Below, one piece after another: positions 1 through 12,389 of a stretch of 43,438 bases of DNA. The position numbers and the translations under genes were made by a program. Position 1 is the stretch's first letter. Every line of letters begins with the position of its first letter. The notes beneath the pieces are model-generated. The model saw nothing but the letters and a program-made list of their open reading frames with translations. It was not told the origin of the DNA and did not search any database. Source of the DNA: Ectocarpus siliculosus (lineage: Eukaryota > Sar > Phaeophyceae > Ectocarpales > Ectocarpaceae); NCBI GenBank assembly GCA_000310025.1, contig FN648740.1:7341-50778 (forward strand), written 5' to 3'.

Positions 1-642
1 AGAACAAACACGGCGGGAGAAACGTCAGTTCTCCACCTCGGAATGTGTTCTCAACGGCCACATTCCCATCTTGCATTCTGCTGCACCCCCCTCCCCCCCC
101 CCCCCCTCTCACCTGAATTGCCGTCCACCCCCTCCCCTCCCTGTAGGAATGGCTGTACGTACATTTTGGCTCGAACTCGGAACACCTGTTTCGGGAACGG
201 TCAAGGGGAAGGTCCAAGCACCCTTAGCCGAAAATACGTGCGAGATCTCTCAGCCGGGGTGAGTGAGCCAGGGAGGCGGTAGCCGCGCGCGGCACCGACA
301 GCAACGAGGTTATGCATGTGTTGGAAAGAGTTGAGACGCACGTCGACTCGGGTTCGAGGCTGGAGACGCGCGGTAGGGGCGACGTCATCATCATCATCAT
401 CAACAACGACGACAGCAACAACAAAACAAAAACAGCAGCAGCAGCAGCAAGAGCAAGAGCAAAGCAGCAACGGCAACAACAACAATATCAATACGCAGGC
501 GCGGCAGAATAGCAAGAGCCACAAGAGCGCCAACAACAGCAACCGGGAGAAAACCCAAACAGCTCACTTGTAACCGCCGTGGCAACAACGACAACAACAA
601 CGACAACAACAACAACAACAATCTCCCAAAACCAGCTCTCAC
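1..642 (-). other. probable intron and downstream part of the aspartic protease gene
   Basis: This stretch lies downstream of the protease exon on the minus strand. It opens with a GTGAGA donor at 642-637 and is dominated by a GTT-rich tract (AAC on the plus strand). I could not find the next protease exon here, so the rest of the gene probably lies outside the window. A poly-C run is present near 90-106. The open frames in this stretch are repeat artefacts. Confidence 0.5.
404..632. repeat. AAC/CAG-rich imperfect trinucleotide tract
   Basis: Imperfect CAA/AAC/CAG/GAC triplets run over about 230 bases. Read on the protease's own strand it is a GTT/TTG-rich tract beginning about ten bases past the 5' splice site. 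Length and purity look variable. Confidence 0.8.
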
Positions 643-1355
643 GTGTAATCCCCGTGGCACTCGTCGCAGCTCAGCTCCGCGGCCGTCGCCGACGCCCCGG
701 GGTCCCAGAACGGCGTCCGCGACCTCGGGCGGCACTTGTCACACCCGACGCAGGGGAAGGCCAGCGTGAAGCTCCCGGTGTCCACGATGAGGCTGACCCT
801 CTGAGGGGGCGTGCCGACGTGGGCGTAGACGAAGTGGGTCCCCTCGCTCCACCTCAGGGGGAATCGCGCCGTGCCAGGGAGGAGCTGCCTTCTTCTTCTC
901 CTCCCCATCTCCTTCGAGTAGTAGCTGGTTTGGTTGGCGTGCGGCTGGGGCAGCGACTCCTCCTCCTCCTCCTCCTCCCGCTGCAGCAGCCACGCCTGCA
1001 GCTGCTGTGATCGCAGGCGGTGGTGGTCGCCGCGGCGGTGATCCCGGGAGGATTCGTCGGATGAGGCGTTATCGCCAGGCCGGCGGCGCCCCAGGGGGAG
1101 AGAGAGCATCGGCTCTCCGTCCTCGGGGGAAAGCAGCCGCCGAGAGACTAGCACCGGAGACGCGCCCGAAAGTGGTTCCTGCCCCTGTTGTTGCTGTTGC
1201 TGTTGCTGGTGTTGCTGTTGCTGTTGCTGGTGTTGCTGGTGCTGTTGTGTACTTCTGTGACGGCCAGTCTTGGCCTGGTGCCGGTTGTGTTGCTGACCCT
1301 GGTTCTGATGTCCGCAGGGCTTGTCCAGACGGTCTGGTTCCTGCGGCGGCGTCAT
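643..1355 (-). CDS. pepsin-family (A1) aspartic protease, plasmepsin V-like, first exon (partial)
   Basis: A 237-codon open exon starts at ATG 1355-1353, the first Met after an in-frame TAG. Residues 1-110 are His/Gln-rich with a long poly-Gln run. The catalytic N-lobe follows: a V-G-T-P-P-Q strand, then DTGS with the active-site Asp at about residue 192, followed by F-P-C-x2-C-x2-C, F-W-D-P and S-C-D-E-C. A-D-T-G-S motif with a Cys cluster just after it is typical of the plasmepsin V / nepenthesin-like branch of family A1; in plasmepsin V this is an ER-resident protease, but location here is inference. No clear signal peptide is visible at this start, so an upstream exon is possible. The exon ends at a GTGAGA donor in phase 2. 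The second catalytic Asp and the C-lobe are not in the window. It is head-to-head with the phosphatase gene at 3.5 kb. Confidence 0.75.
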
Positions 1356-1479
1356 AGCGGCGGGGGTCGCTGCCTATCTGGTGCATGTTAACGTTGTGTT
1401 CGGGCAAGGTTTGGTCGTTGGCATGGTGCCGACGGGCGGGGAGGGGAGGGTCGCGAGATGAGTGTACATGTGGTGGGAT

Positions 1480-1481
<2 letters not shown>

Positions 1482-1533
<52 letters not shown>
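1482..1533. repeat. (GA)n microsatellite
   Basis: Uninterrupted AG dinucleotides for about 52 bases, then degenerate GAGT/GAGA sequence to about 1620. It lies upstream of the minus-strand protease gene, where it reads as CT. Confidence 0.95.
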
Positions 1534-1536
<3 letters not shown>

Positions 1537-2051
1537 GTGAGAGAGATTGAACGTACATGGTGGTGGGATGATGAGACAGCGAGACCGAGAGAGAGACAGA
1601 GAGAGGCACAAACACAGAGACAACGGGAGCGGAGGTGGGGGGGCGCTCGGGGTGCAGGTACTCGAAATGTTCTTGCGGGCGAAACGAAACGCCTCTTTCG
1701 CGCAAGAAGAAGGGGCGCCTTGCCGCTGCCTCCTTTGCCCATACCAACACCGCTTGCACCACGATACGAAGGCAACCCAGCAAGGGCATGTGCATAGGTG
1801 ATTTGCTTGGAGAAAGGTTGGGGGTGCAAGACACCAAGTAAGGGTGCAAGTACGCACATTCGAGCAGTATTCTTATTCTTGGAACAACGGTTTGCGGGAG
1901 AAAGACAAAATCGAACGCTTTTTGGGCCAATATCCCTTGCATTTTCGTAAAGTTTCCCCGACTGTTGTGGTTGTGGTTACAAAAAATAAATAAATACATG
2001 CTCTTCGAACTTGTTGTGCAGCAGTACCACGGTTAGTCCCCAAGATAATAA

Positions 2052-2090
2052 AACAGATGGTCTTAAGCCTAAGGCATGCAAAACATAAGT
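2052..2090 (+). repeat. R1 dispersed repeat, short fragment
   Basis: Shares TGGTCT, AAGGCATGCAAAAC and AAGTACGCC with the copy at 24312-24378, so it is a truncated member of the R1 family described at 38366-38510. Confidence 0.5.
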
Positions 2091-3395
2091 ACGCCCCCCC
2101 CCCAAGAGAGAGAGGGAGCTCAGGCGGTCGCGGTGCGGTGTTGCAACCATAGAGCTATTTGGCGGCGTCGATGTTGGACGTGCTCGCACCCCCTGGATGT
2201 TCGAACCTTCACAGGTTGAACTCAGCAGGACACATGTTACAAGCAGTGTGACACTCTAGAACGCCACTGGATGTTCCTGTAACCTCTCTCTCATGACCCG
2301 TGGCCACGCAACTGCTGGCTGTATGAAAGTATACGGGGGGCAGTCAGTCGGGCACATCAATGGACGCATGACATTGCTGCATGTTCAAAAATTCAGTATT
2401 CGCCGTGTTCCTACTACTTACTGTACCGCTGCACCGCTGCGTGGAGGAGCGTCTGCTGCACGTACACGGGCAGAACAGCATGGCTGAGCGTATGGTATTC
2501 CAAGCTAGACAACATCCAACGTGTGCAAAAAATGTCCTCGGCGAAACGCACCTTTTGCCCACCCCCCCGCAGCGGTAGCACCCTCTGCTCCTGTCGCCTG
2601 CTACAGGTTGCCTACCCCTCGTTTGTAAAGCGAAGTATACGTAATGAAATTGACTAATAAATGTCGGTGTGTACCGGAACACTAAAAGTTTGGAAATAGG
2701 CCAATCGGTCCTCTCCACGCACTCACACGCACCCCGCACCACGGGTGGTGAGAGTCAGCCTTGGGGAGTGAAACAGCCTTGCCAATGTGGCGTACGCGTA
2801 GAGCACGAACAGGCGCACTCGTTGTGGCGTCCAGGAGCGCCCTGCGCCGCAATGCCCCGTGGCGATGAAAGAAACGCTGTTGGTTCCGCAAGTGCGCCAA
2901 GAAGGTTCGGAATGCCCCCATGCCCTTCGCCCTACCGTGCTTCGCCGCTTTGCGTATTCTGCGGACCCCCTTCTTTTCTCTTTTTACCCTCTTCGCCCCC
3001 GCCCTGCTGTGAACAGTAATTTTGGGCACGACCGCACCACCACGAGCCACGTGCCGCAGCAGCTGCAGCTACAGGACAATTTAACAGGCCGCCCTACCTC
3101 TCCGTGACTGTGGAGCACCGCGCGATGGTGAGACTTTCTATTGGCGCTCGACAGCAGCAGCCGCCTCTGTGTGTTGTGTCCGCACATGGAGAGGATGCGG
3201 CGCGGCGCTATAATACCGCCGCGCCTGCTGTAGCAGCTCTATTCCTCGTTTCCCGGATTCGTTCCTTTGGCGCGATTTTTTTTTTGGCGGCGCCGGCGTT
3301 TGCTGCGTTTGCGCCGGATCCTCGTTGCATCTCGGCGCGCTAGAGGATCCTCGTCGTGCCTAGGACACTTTCAGCCGATTGAGGAAGTCGCGCCC

Positions 3396-3404
3396 TTTAA
3401 ATAT
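3396..3404 (+). promoter_or_regulatory. possible TATA-like element
   Basis: TTTAAATAT lies about 105 bases before the ATG at 3509 in a GC-rich setting, a reasonable spacing for a TATA box with a short 5' UTR. A second AT-rich motif (CTATAATA) is at about 3208. Support is positional only. Confidence 0.2.
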
Positions 3405-3508
3405 CTCGTCGGTCGGTCCCTCATTCGTGTATGATTAATTTCCTCCCCTCTCTCTGCGTGTGTGTGCGTTAGTTGCCAAAGTCAGCACCACAGGCAGCAC
3501 CATCAGGA

Positions 3509-6500
3509 ATGAGCGGCGGGACGGCAGCAGTAGACGCAGAGGCAGCAGCAGCAGCAGCAGCAGCCAACATCATGACGAGACCGCTAGCTGCGCCCGAGAT
3601 AGGTCCTCCCTCGACCGATGACGAGGAAGAGGAGGAGGACCAGTCCGACGTAGAGGAGGAGCAAGAGGAGGAAGAAGTCGACGAGGGGCTGGTCGCAGCC
3701 GTTGAACTTTTGCTGGCGGAGGTAGAGGTGAGGGTGTGCGTTGGCGCTTTTTTTCTTCTTTTTCCCCGCACACACCCAGGACCGCCCTCTTCTCCTCTAT
3801 TTCCGCAGCCGTTAGGCTTGTGGGTGCACCTGTCGGTGGAACATCCAAGCGTATGTACCAATCCGCTACTGGACAGCAGGCCGCTGCCCTCTCTCTCTCT
3901 CTCCCGGTCGGCGCTTCGGTTTGCGGTTTTGTCTTGCGTGCTGCAAAAAATGGAAGGACATTCTTCATTTCTTGTACTTCTGTGTACATGACCTTTTGAT
4001 AAAATGGACCTATTCTATGTAGCAGTAATACTCCTGTTCATTTAAGCAGTACAGACATGTTTACCCAACCGCTCCGAATTCTGACTGGCCTCGAAAGGGA
4101 AGGGGGGGGGGGGGCATGCATGCCCATGCCCCCTCGCCGGTAACAGTTGTTGCCACTCATGCACACATGCACACCCACCACTTCTTCTCCCGTTCTTCCC
4201 ACCCGCAACAACACAGGCGCTGCGAAGGGCGAGCTCCTTCCCCGGCCTGGAGGCGCTGTCCAGCATCGACAAGGCCGGGCGGTACCTCGGTCCCACCATG
4301 GAGTCGAACTGGGTGCTCCCGGGGCGTCTGCTCGTGGGCGCGTACCCGGCGTCCATGAACGACAGCCACCACGCCCACCTCCTCTGCACCATCCTGCTGC
4401 AGGGAGTCTCGACCTTCGTGTGCCTGCAGCAGGAGTACCAGGCGGAGGGCGTGACGGAGGAGATGTGGAGGTCGGGCGACGCGCTCAGGCCGTACTTCCA
4501 AGACGTGGTGCAGCTGCTGGCGAAGCTCGGGGAGCTCAGGAGGGCAGACCCGAGGTCCGTGCCCGCCATCTGCGCGCCGGAGGAGACCGACTTCGTGCAC
4601 TTCCCGATCGTCGACTGCAACGTCGCCGACGATACCAAGGTATGCTTTGTTTGTGAATGCAGCATATATTAGACTTTTGACAAGTATTTTTTTTTGCACT
4701 CCATTGCTCGTGGGATGCTTGTATTGTATGCATTCTCCGGAGCACTGCAGTATAGCATTCATGTTTATTTGTTTTTTATTTTTTCATTTTTTCCCATATT
4801 CTTACGTCGGAGTCCAGCGTTACAGGTACGCACACGTGCAACCATTGCGTGCGTCTTGATGATGCGCGTGTTTCTTCGAAACGCCGCATTTGTGGTGCGG
4901 ATTGCAGTCAAGGGTTCGCTCATGTATCACGTGGCAACACGGCGTGCAAGCAACCATTGCCGTGTGTGCGAATCTACTTGTTTCGGAACGCCGCGCGTGT
5001 GAGGCATCATGCCTATGACGCACGCATCTGTATGTAGTCAAAAGGCTCGCTGCTGTGCGCGGCGCGGAATAACCTTCCAACACAGAGTGATTGCTCCTCC
5101 ATATGTGTTCAGTACTGCTGCTGTGTGTGGCCGGTTATCTCTCTGGCCTGCTGCCGCGACTGATGGGGGGTTCTCGTTCCCCCCCCCCCCCCCCCGGTGA
5201 AGCCCAACCAACCGCTCAGAGGGGTGTACCAGTATCTAAAACCGCCATGGAACTGCTTGTCTTGTTCGCGACTTGACACAACACAAGTATAACGGGACTT
5301 TGCAGGCTTGCTGCTGCGGGGGTAGCGCGTGTGTGTGAGTCCTTGTCGCTTCTCTTATCTGAAGCTAGATACTACAAGCGAACAACGCGTATTTACATTT
5401 TATTTGTATACAGCAGTAGCACACTTTTTTCTGCCCCCTTTTTCCCACGGGCTGCTGTCGGTCGGCTACTGTTGAAGACCCGTTAATAAAAAAAAAGAAA
5501 CACCCCATCACATCTATGCATTTGCGCCCAGCAAGCGGGGGGCGGGGCTTCCAGTGCAAGATAGCTCCCGCTCTTTGTTGGCAAGCAACGCGAACGTATA
5601 CTACCCATGTTTGTGGTTGGGTGTTTCACACCCCAGGATTCACGCGGTTTGTTGCTGGTGCCACTTCTGAGTACCACGTGCAGTAGCTCATTGGGCAGTT
5701 TCGTCGCGAAGAAGAACAACATCTCGTCACTCGTTACCGAACACGATCAAGCGGGCAGGGTGTTTGGCTTCGCGAAGGATGCTTTCTCTTTTTTTTTTGT
5801 TCTTCGTGGCACACAGCAGCAGCAGGCGGGTGCGCGGTGACGTTAGTTGCACGACAACGTTACCTCGGCGGGGATGGCCATACCCGTTGGCACCATGCGG
5901 CACGACTTCGAGCCGATTTAGGGCATCTGAGGGTGCTCCTCCCGTCTGCAGGGTATCATGAAAGCGCGCAAGGGTGTAATGCACCCCACGTTCCATCGCT
6001 CTTGCTTTTCACGCATTCGCAGCGTATGAACTTAGACCTTGCGCGACACCGGACACTTGGAACACCCCATCTCCGTCTGCCCCGCCATTTTTGTCACCTT
6101 TGACTTGCCTTTGATGCCCACGTTGACACCGTCCGTATCCCCCCCCCCCTCCCGCAACAATGCTCTTCCCGATTTATGCCACACGAAAAAAGGTGCTCCA
6201 ACTCGCCGCACAGCTGGCCGGCCGGCTTGCCCGCGGCGAGGTGATGTACCTGCACTGCTGGGGAGGGCACGGCCGCACGGGCACCGTGGTGTGCATCATG
6301 CTGCACCTCATGTACGGCCTCAGCGCTGACGAGGCCATGGAGCGTTGCCAGCACGTGCACGACGTCCGGCGCATCCCGATAAGCGTGGGGTCCCCGCAGA
6401 CGGAGGCGCAGCGTCAGCAGGTGCGCCGCGTGATCGGGCGCGTCATCGCCCACCGCCGGTCTCTCGTGCCGTCTCCGCCGCCGGCAGCGGCGGCCACCTC

Positions 6501-7371
6501 TCCGGCACCGAAGCAGCACCAGCACCAGCACCAGCGGGAGTCGTCGCCATCCAACGGCGGCGGCGGCGGCGGCGGCGGCGGCATCAGCGGTGCCGACCTC
6601 TCCCCGGAGAGCAGCAGGAAGAAGGAGGCCGGAGGAGGCGCCACGACCGCTGCTTCTGCTTCGACTACCGTGGGCGGTCGCCGAGCGTGGGTGCGGGGGC
6701 GGCGGCAGGCGTTCGCCCAGGCGCCCAACGGCGTTGGCGAAGACGTGTCCGGCTGGCTGGACGACGACAACGAAGCCGAAGGGGATGGGCTCAGCGACCT
6801 ACAGCGTGGCAAGAAGCTCAAGGCGGGAGCGGGCCAGACCAGCGCCCACCGCCGCCACCACCACCACCGCATGCCTTCCACGGTGTCGTCGGAGTCGTTG
6901 CCGTCCTCGGTAGGCGTAGCGGCGGCGACGGCGGCGGCAACGGCGGCGGCAGCGGCGTCGTCGTCGTCGTCGTCGATGCCGCGCCGAAAGTCGTTCACGG
7001 AGCCCTACTCGAAGGACGACCCGTCGCGAGGGACGAGGATGAGCCGCGCGCGGCGCAAGTCGGCGCCGGGCAAGCCGCCGGCCGACGTACTTGCGGCACG
7101 CGCTGCTGCTGCTGCTGCTGCTGCTGATGGCGCGTCGTCGTCGTCGTCGTCGTCGGGCAAAGAGGACAAGGATGACGGTTGGACGAAGTCGCTACTGTCG
7201 ATCAGCCCCGCGAAGGGGATCAACTGCCGCCAGACGCCGTCGGTGGCGGCGTGCTCGACGCCAGGGGATGATGCCGCGGCCGCCGCGTCCCCGGGTTCGT
7301 GCACGGGGGTGGAGCGGTGCGTGACGAGGTCTAGCGGCGGCGGCGGGGGAACCTCCTACCGCGCGAGGTGA
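3509..7371 (+). CDS. dual-specificity / tyrosine-type CX5R protein phosphatase, three exons
   Basis: Exons 3509-3727, 4217-4639 and 6193-7371 join in phase 0 to give 606 residues. The ATG at 3509 is the first after an in-frame TAG at 3470. Donors are GTGAGG and GTATGC; acceptors are CACAG and AAAAAAG. Residues 1-73 are poly-Ala followed by a Glu/Asp-rich acidic stretch. The catalytic domain spans about 95-300. The P-loop reads HCWGGHGRTG, with nucleophile Cys236 and Arg242; Asp206 in the F-P-I-V-D stretch is the likely general acid. Residues after about 300 are Ser/Ala/Gly/His-rich low complexity, probably disordered. Enzymes of this fold hydrolyse phospho-Tyr or phospho-Ser/Thr; the substrate cannot be told. 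The tail and poly-Ala/poly-Gly runs reflect GCx/GGC triplet expansions. An undetected intron in the tail is possible. Intron 2 is 1,553 bases long and contains poly-C runs. Confidence 0.85.
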
Positions 7372-7853
7372 TAGGGGTCATGCCATGCTTGTCGCTTCCG
7401 TCGGTGGATCCAATTTCCGTTCTTGGAATGGGAGGAACGTTGTAACGTTGCCGCCCCGCTGCACGGAGGCGCCGCCTAGGCTCAGGCAGTGAGTGGCTTG
7501 GGCGCCAGCAGCGAGGGCAACAGGAACGTTGATCGAGTCGCGGGGAAGGGGTGCGGCGGGAGCATCGGAACTCGTTTCGTTTCGGTGTTGCGGCGAGACG
7601 GTACAGTCACGTGTACAGCAGCAACAACTACAGCTAGATACGAGATAGCGAGAGGTTGATGGTGGGTTCCCCACGGGCCGGACGGTCTTTCGCTTCGTGG
7701 CGTTTATATATATATATTTTTTTTTTGTGATTGTGTTCTTTTTTTCTCTTGTTTTTTTGTGGGGTGTGGTTTGGTTTACTCTCGCGGTTAAGTCAGGCAA
7801 GGCAGTCACCGTTCGTCCTTGGAAGAGGGGCGCGGGCGAAGTGCTAGGGAAAA

Positions 7854-7904
7854 GCGCAGAGCGACTGCAAGCGCAGAGCGACTGCAAGCGCAGAGCGACT
7901 GCTA
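7854..7904. repeat. 17-bp tandem repeat, three units
   Basis: The unit GCGCAGAGCGACTGCAA occurs three times at 7854, 7871 and 7888; the last unit ends CTA. It lies about 480 bases after the phosphatase stop codon, probably in or near its 3' UTR. Confidence 0.95.
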
Positions 7905-9020
7905 CTGCTGTTGTGCTCCTTCGTCGTCGATGTCGTACAATACCTCGTCTTTAGTTTGGGCGTTACAGCACCGCGCCGTCGGGGGGTGGATGCACTTGTG
8001 GATGCCTATTTTCATTGATTCCATTTACTGGACGATTGGCGATACTCGTGCGCGTTCGTTCGCCCGTGAACTTATTGTTGGAACAGCAGTGCTCTTCGAA
8101 GTGGCTGTGTGTGGTTGTGGGTGTTTTTGTTCCCGAGAACGATGCGCTTTTACCTTCCTTTTTTTTACAAGGGCGGGCAGCAGCAGCAGTTGACTCCACG
8201 CATGTCGTAGCAAAAATAGCTCGCTGGTTTTCACGTGAGGATGGGCGATGATTGTCGTTTCTGATGGAAGAATGGGTGGGGGATATTCCTGTACCCACAC
8301 CATAACAGCGTAGAATGGGAGGTGTTTCGACTTTTTCTTGCTGGTGCGGTGGGTAACGGCACGACTTTGGTGGGTGGTGATTATTACTTGCTGCCCGACG
8401 ACCCCCCGGGCGCTCTGCTTCTTGGTACACCCAGACCTACAGCAGCAGCAGCAGCTCGTTCAGCCGCCTTGCTTGTGGTGCGGGATCTACGAGAGTCTCG
8501 CCTTCAAGCCGACGCCTCTGTCCAAGCCTGCTCCTGCGGCCGAATCCGGCGTGCCGTGCCTAACTGTGACGGGTGTTTGTTTTCTGTTCTGCTGCGCCAC
8601 CTTTTTTTGAATCTACGTCGTCTTTGTTTTGTCGCCTTTTTTTCTGTTGTGCTTGTGTGCTTGTGTGTCCGGTTACTGGCGGCGATGGTTGAAGAAAAAC
8701 GGATGTTTCAACACGATCAAGGACGTCGTTAGGGGGGGGGACTGAAACACGCCTCTCCCCCGTAATTGCTGGTACACCTTTGACGACGAAAGTCGTTGCG
8801 TGCCTGTGGTGTGATCTGTGTGCATGATCCATATGTTCTGCATGAATTATTGAGTACTGTGGGTGGTGTGGAGGTGAACTGCGTGGTTGATTGATTTATG
8901 TTAAAGCTTGTCGTGCGACCGAGCAGATGTCCGGCGGACCATTTGCAGTGGATCGGCCGTGACCCCGGGGGACACATCAAAAGAGTAGAATCTCCAGCGC
9001 GTGGTGGGGGGGGAGGGTGG

Positions 9021-9165
9021 AGGGGTACTCATGGCAGTACATGCCGTAGTCGTTAGACCATTGAGCTCTCATCCCTACAAAACCGGGACGGAGCACGCCG
9101 GGTTCTCACCGGACCCGCTCTCAATTACCAAGCGCGAAGCGCCGTGAGGTATTCGGCGAGTCGCA
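9021..9165 (-). repeat. R1 dispersed repeat, full-length-like copy
   Basis: Its reverse complement matches 38366-38510 nearly end to end: CGCTTCGCGCTTGGT, GTCCGGTGAGAAC, GTGCTCCGTCCCGG, then AATGGTCTAACGACTACGG. It is a mobile or SINE-like sequence; see the 38366 copy. Confidence 0.75.
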
Positions 9166-11292
9166 TGGGGGGTGCGCTACATCCCGCACAGGGTGCTCGG
9201 TATCTTGTGCTTAGGAGGGGGCATTTTTTCTTTCGTCCAGAATTATCATTTGTAAGGCTACAGTAACGGGGGTAGGATTGGTTGGTTGGCGTTTGGCGGG
9301 AAGGAAAAACTTCGTTTTGTCGAGGCCAACGGGTGGTTGGGTCGGTGCACGGAGATGGGAAAAGGATACTACATCGCAGCAGAAGTTCTCCGCCATTCAT
9401 GATAGCTGGATCGGTGGGTCGCGTCCGTGGGCTCGTGTCCTTTCTTGGCGTTGTTTTTGTTGCAGATTCGTTTTGCTGTTGTTGGGGGCTTTTTACATAT
9501 GGCTCGTTGTGGCCCTTTGGTTTTTTTAGAAGATATACATACAGACTCCCCGTTGGAGGTAAGGCCACAGCAGTAGATACTCGAAGGGGGCGTGTTGGAA
9601 GTCTTCGTGGTTTTTCGCTGTTGCTCTGTGGACACTAGATAGTCGGGTAGGTTTTTGATGGGTGTTCTTACTGCCGTTGGGGGGATGTGGAGGTTTCTGC
9701 TACTCTTCTTTATATTGAAGGTGACAGTTTGATATCACGTATAAGAGTGGTTGGCTGTGAACGTTTCTGCCCTCCGCAGAACGCCAGAGGGGGGGGGGGG
9801 GGTCGGACGATAGTCGTGGGGCGTGGTTGTGTTGGTTGGTTCGCCTTGAGGATGCCCATGTACGTTCGTTCCCGATACACGAGAGAGGGAAGGAGGGAAA
9901 GATGTGGCGGCGTACGTGTCATGTCGGATAGATTGCTCTCTCTTTCTCTCTCTCTCTCTCTCGGCGAACAGCCACACGCTGCCTGCATCTCGAGCACGAG
10001 AATAGTTCAAATCGAACGGAGAGGAGACGGACGAAGTTGCGATGGGACCTTGACATGGTTTTCGCGCCACTGTAGCGCGCGCCTTCGTATGGTCGCTTGT
10101 CGTCGTCTGTGGTATGTATCACGAAGTACTTACGAGCGCGTTGCGACGAGGAGGGGGGAAAAGTAGCGTCAACGGCACTTTGTCGACGGCTCTATCCTCT
10201 GTCAGACGTGCTCCTGTGTGCGTGTTGGTTGAATGTTATGAGATAGTCTCCCCGCTGTTCAACATCTTTCGCAATTTTTTTCTTGTTTTTAGTTTGCTCT
10301 TGCCTTTGTTCTTGCGAGCGCCGCCCGTTCGTTGTGGCGTTCTTGTGCGTGTTTCCACTTGCTCGGAATGGAAGATGCTGACAAATGTGGTTACCCCGGA
10401 ACAATTGGGTGGGATGAGGAAGCATGTGCCTTGCCTTTCTCGACTGGCTTACGAGTTCATTGTGTTCCAGCCGTTTGGGAAATTCTGTAGGTGTGTAGGG
10501 TGTGATGTGCTTTATTTTTGGGATGATGGCGGTATGGTATGGAACGCTGTACTGGTATGGTACGGTACTCGCGAGTACGCCGCATGTTTTTTTCTTTTTA
10601 TTGTGGTACTTCTATTTTTCTTGTTTGTGTGTGGTGGAAGGTATATCATTAGTCAGTCGCGGTTGGACAAGCGATTGGACAAAGTGTGTACTCGATGAAG
10701 GAACACCGAAACGTACGGGGATGAACGTGGAGGTGGTGAGTTGGTGCGGACGGACGGGATGTATTCTGACGATGAACAATAATTTTTCGTGTAACATTTT
10801 TTTCATGCAGCAACCAGTTTGTTATGCATTCAGATTTCTTTGTTTGTTCTGAAGTGCTACCAGATTCCTCGTACATCTTGGCCCAATACTTTGTTGCCAC
10901 TGAAATCTGATTGGTCAGAAACCCGGAGCAACCCCTCTGCGGGTTGGGTCGGTCGGCACCCGACCCCGTCCCTTCCATTACAAGGTCCTCCGCGAGGGAT
11001 GCTCTACAGCTCAAGTTACGAAGAAATCCGAACCCAGTCTCCACCAACTCCCCCCGCCCCTTCCACAACAACCCTGTAACCTCCTTTTTGTGATGAAACC
11101 GAGGACCACGTTCCTTGTGGCATCAAAACTACCAGGTCGTGAGGGATTCCACGCAGCAACCGCAACGATCTATGTAAGCCACCGCAATAAGACTCTTGAT
11201 GTCTCGACGAGGGGTCGGAGGCATGCTCTAACCTCATTGAGACAGAAACAAATGTGGCCGAGAGTTGAGGTGTTGAGGGGAGTGAGACGGAA

Positions 11293-11541
<249 letters not shown>

Positions 11542-11641
11542 NNNNNNNNNNNNNNNNNNNNNNNNNNNNNNNNNNNNNNNNNNNNNNNNNNNNNNNNNNN
11601 NNNNNNNNNNNNNNNNNNNNNNNNNNNNNNNNNNNNNNNNN
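11542..11641. other. assembly gap (100 N)
   Basis: Exactly 100 N, a conventional placeholder for a gap of unknown size. It is flanked by GA on the left and GAGG repeats on the right, so the missing sequence is probably more of the same. Confidence 0.98.
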
Positions 11642-11890
11642 GAGGGAGGGAGGGAGGGAGGGGACGAGGTTGGGGAAAGGCGAATAATAGTACGCAGAGA
11701 GACAGAGAGAAGAGAGAGCCACATGAACTAGGGCTATAACTGCTCTTGTGACTCACAAATACTAGCATACGCCATCATCACACGGATTGTAAGAAGCACA
11801 CATCTACATTAGACTGGAGGTGCTGGTTTCCACTCCCGTACAACAACACAGCAGCAGTACCTTCGCCAGGGACGCGTGCATGTAGAGTAG

Positions 11891-12181
11891 CTATACCGCA
11901 ATATCCCTGCTTCTTGGTGCCACCGCTCTGGCTTTTATTGGAGCTTGAGGTGGATCGTTGGTATGTAGCACCAGCCCGAGAGGAAGGCGAAGACTCAACG
12001 GGGGCGTTGCAAGCGCGTCGCCCACCCAGCTCTGACGGCGAAATACAGCAACTTTTGAGATGGAACATCTTGTCGAGTGTGATAGTGGTGGCGTCGGCGG
12101 CAGCAGCAGTAAGGCGTAGAGCAGCATCAGTATCAGAAGTACGACGCTGGTCGGTAGTCTGAAACACCGGCAGCGCTCCAT
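11891..12181 (-). CDS. possible first exon with N-terminal membrane anchor (uncertain)
   Basis: A minus-strand frame from ATG 12181 encodes about 96 residues: a short Arg/Cys-rich head, a 20-residue hydrophobic segment rich in Leu, then a Pro/Ser/Arg-rich stretch. This layout resembles a signal anchor of a type II membrane protein. No domain is recognised. The sequence downstream on this strand runs into the GA repeat and gap, so no further exon can be tested. The hydrophobic stretch could equally come from CTG/GCAGCA repeats by chance. Confidence 0.18.
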   Translation of the reverse strand: MERCRCFRLPTSVVLLILMLLYALLLLPPTPPLSHSTRCSISKVAVFRRQSWVGDALATPPLSLRLPLGLVLHTNDPPQAPIKARAVAPRSRDIAV

Positions 12182-12389
12182 TCGGGCCAAGAGACCACGG
12201 GACTGTCGGGTGCGGCGGAAAAATGGCGAATCGAATACTATAACGCGGAACCGTTCTCTCGTTCTGGCGTTCTGGCGATTGTTCTCATGTTGGTCTGTTC
12301 GCAATATTTCAATATTTTGTTGGAAAAAAATAAACTTATGACAACAAGAACAGGATGCGTACACAGAGTGCCCACACGCCCACACCATC

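Larger units (their letters stand above)
1356..3508. other. intergenic region between two divergent genes
   Basis: No convincing coding exon is seen. It should hold the promoters and 5' UTRs of the protease (minus) and the phosphatase (plus). It contains a GA microsatellite at 1482-1533, a short R1 repeat fragment at 2052-2090 and a poly-C run at 2094-2103. A Lys/Arg-rich minus-strand frame at 2682-3050 has no recognisable family. Confidence 0.6.

Noticed and set aside
1374-1999. Minus-strand frames with Ser-Leu runs upstream of the protease
   Set aside because: They come from the GA/CT microsatellite and lack any domain or splice context.
2682-3050. Lys/Arg-rich minus-strand frame resembling a basic nuclear protein
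   Set aside because: No recognised family or homologous motif; composition alone is not evidence.
10114-10698. 194-codon plus-strand frame
   Set aside because: Starts and continues without codon bias, domain or conserved motif; crosses simple GGTATGG repeats.
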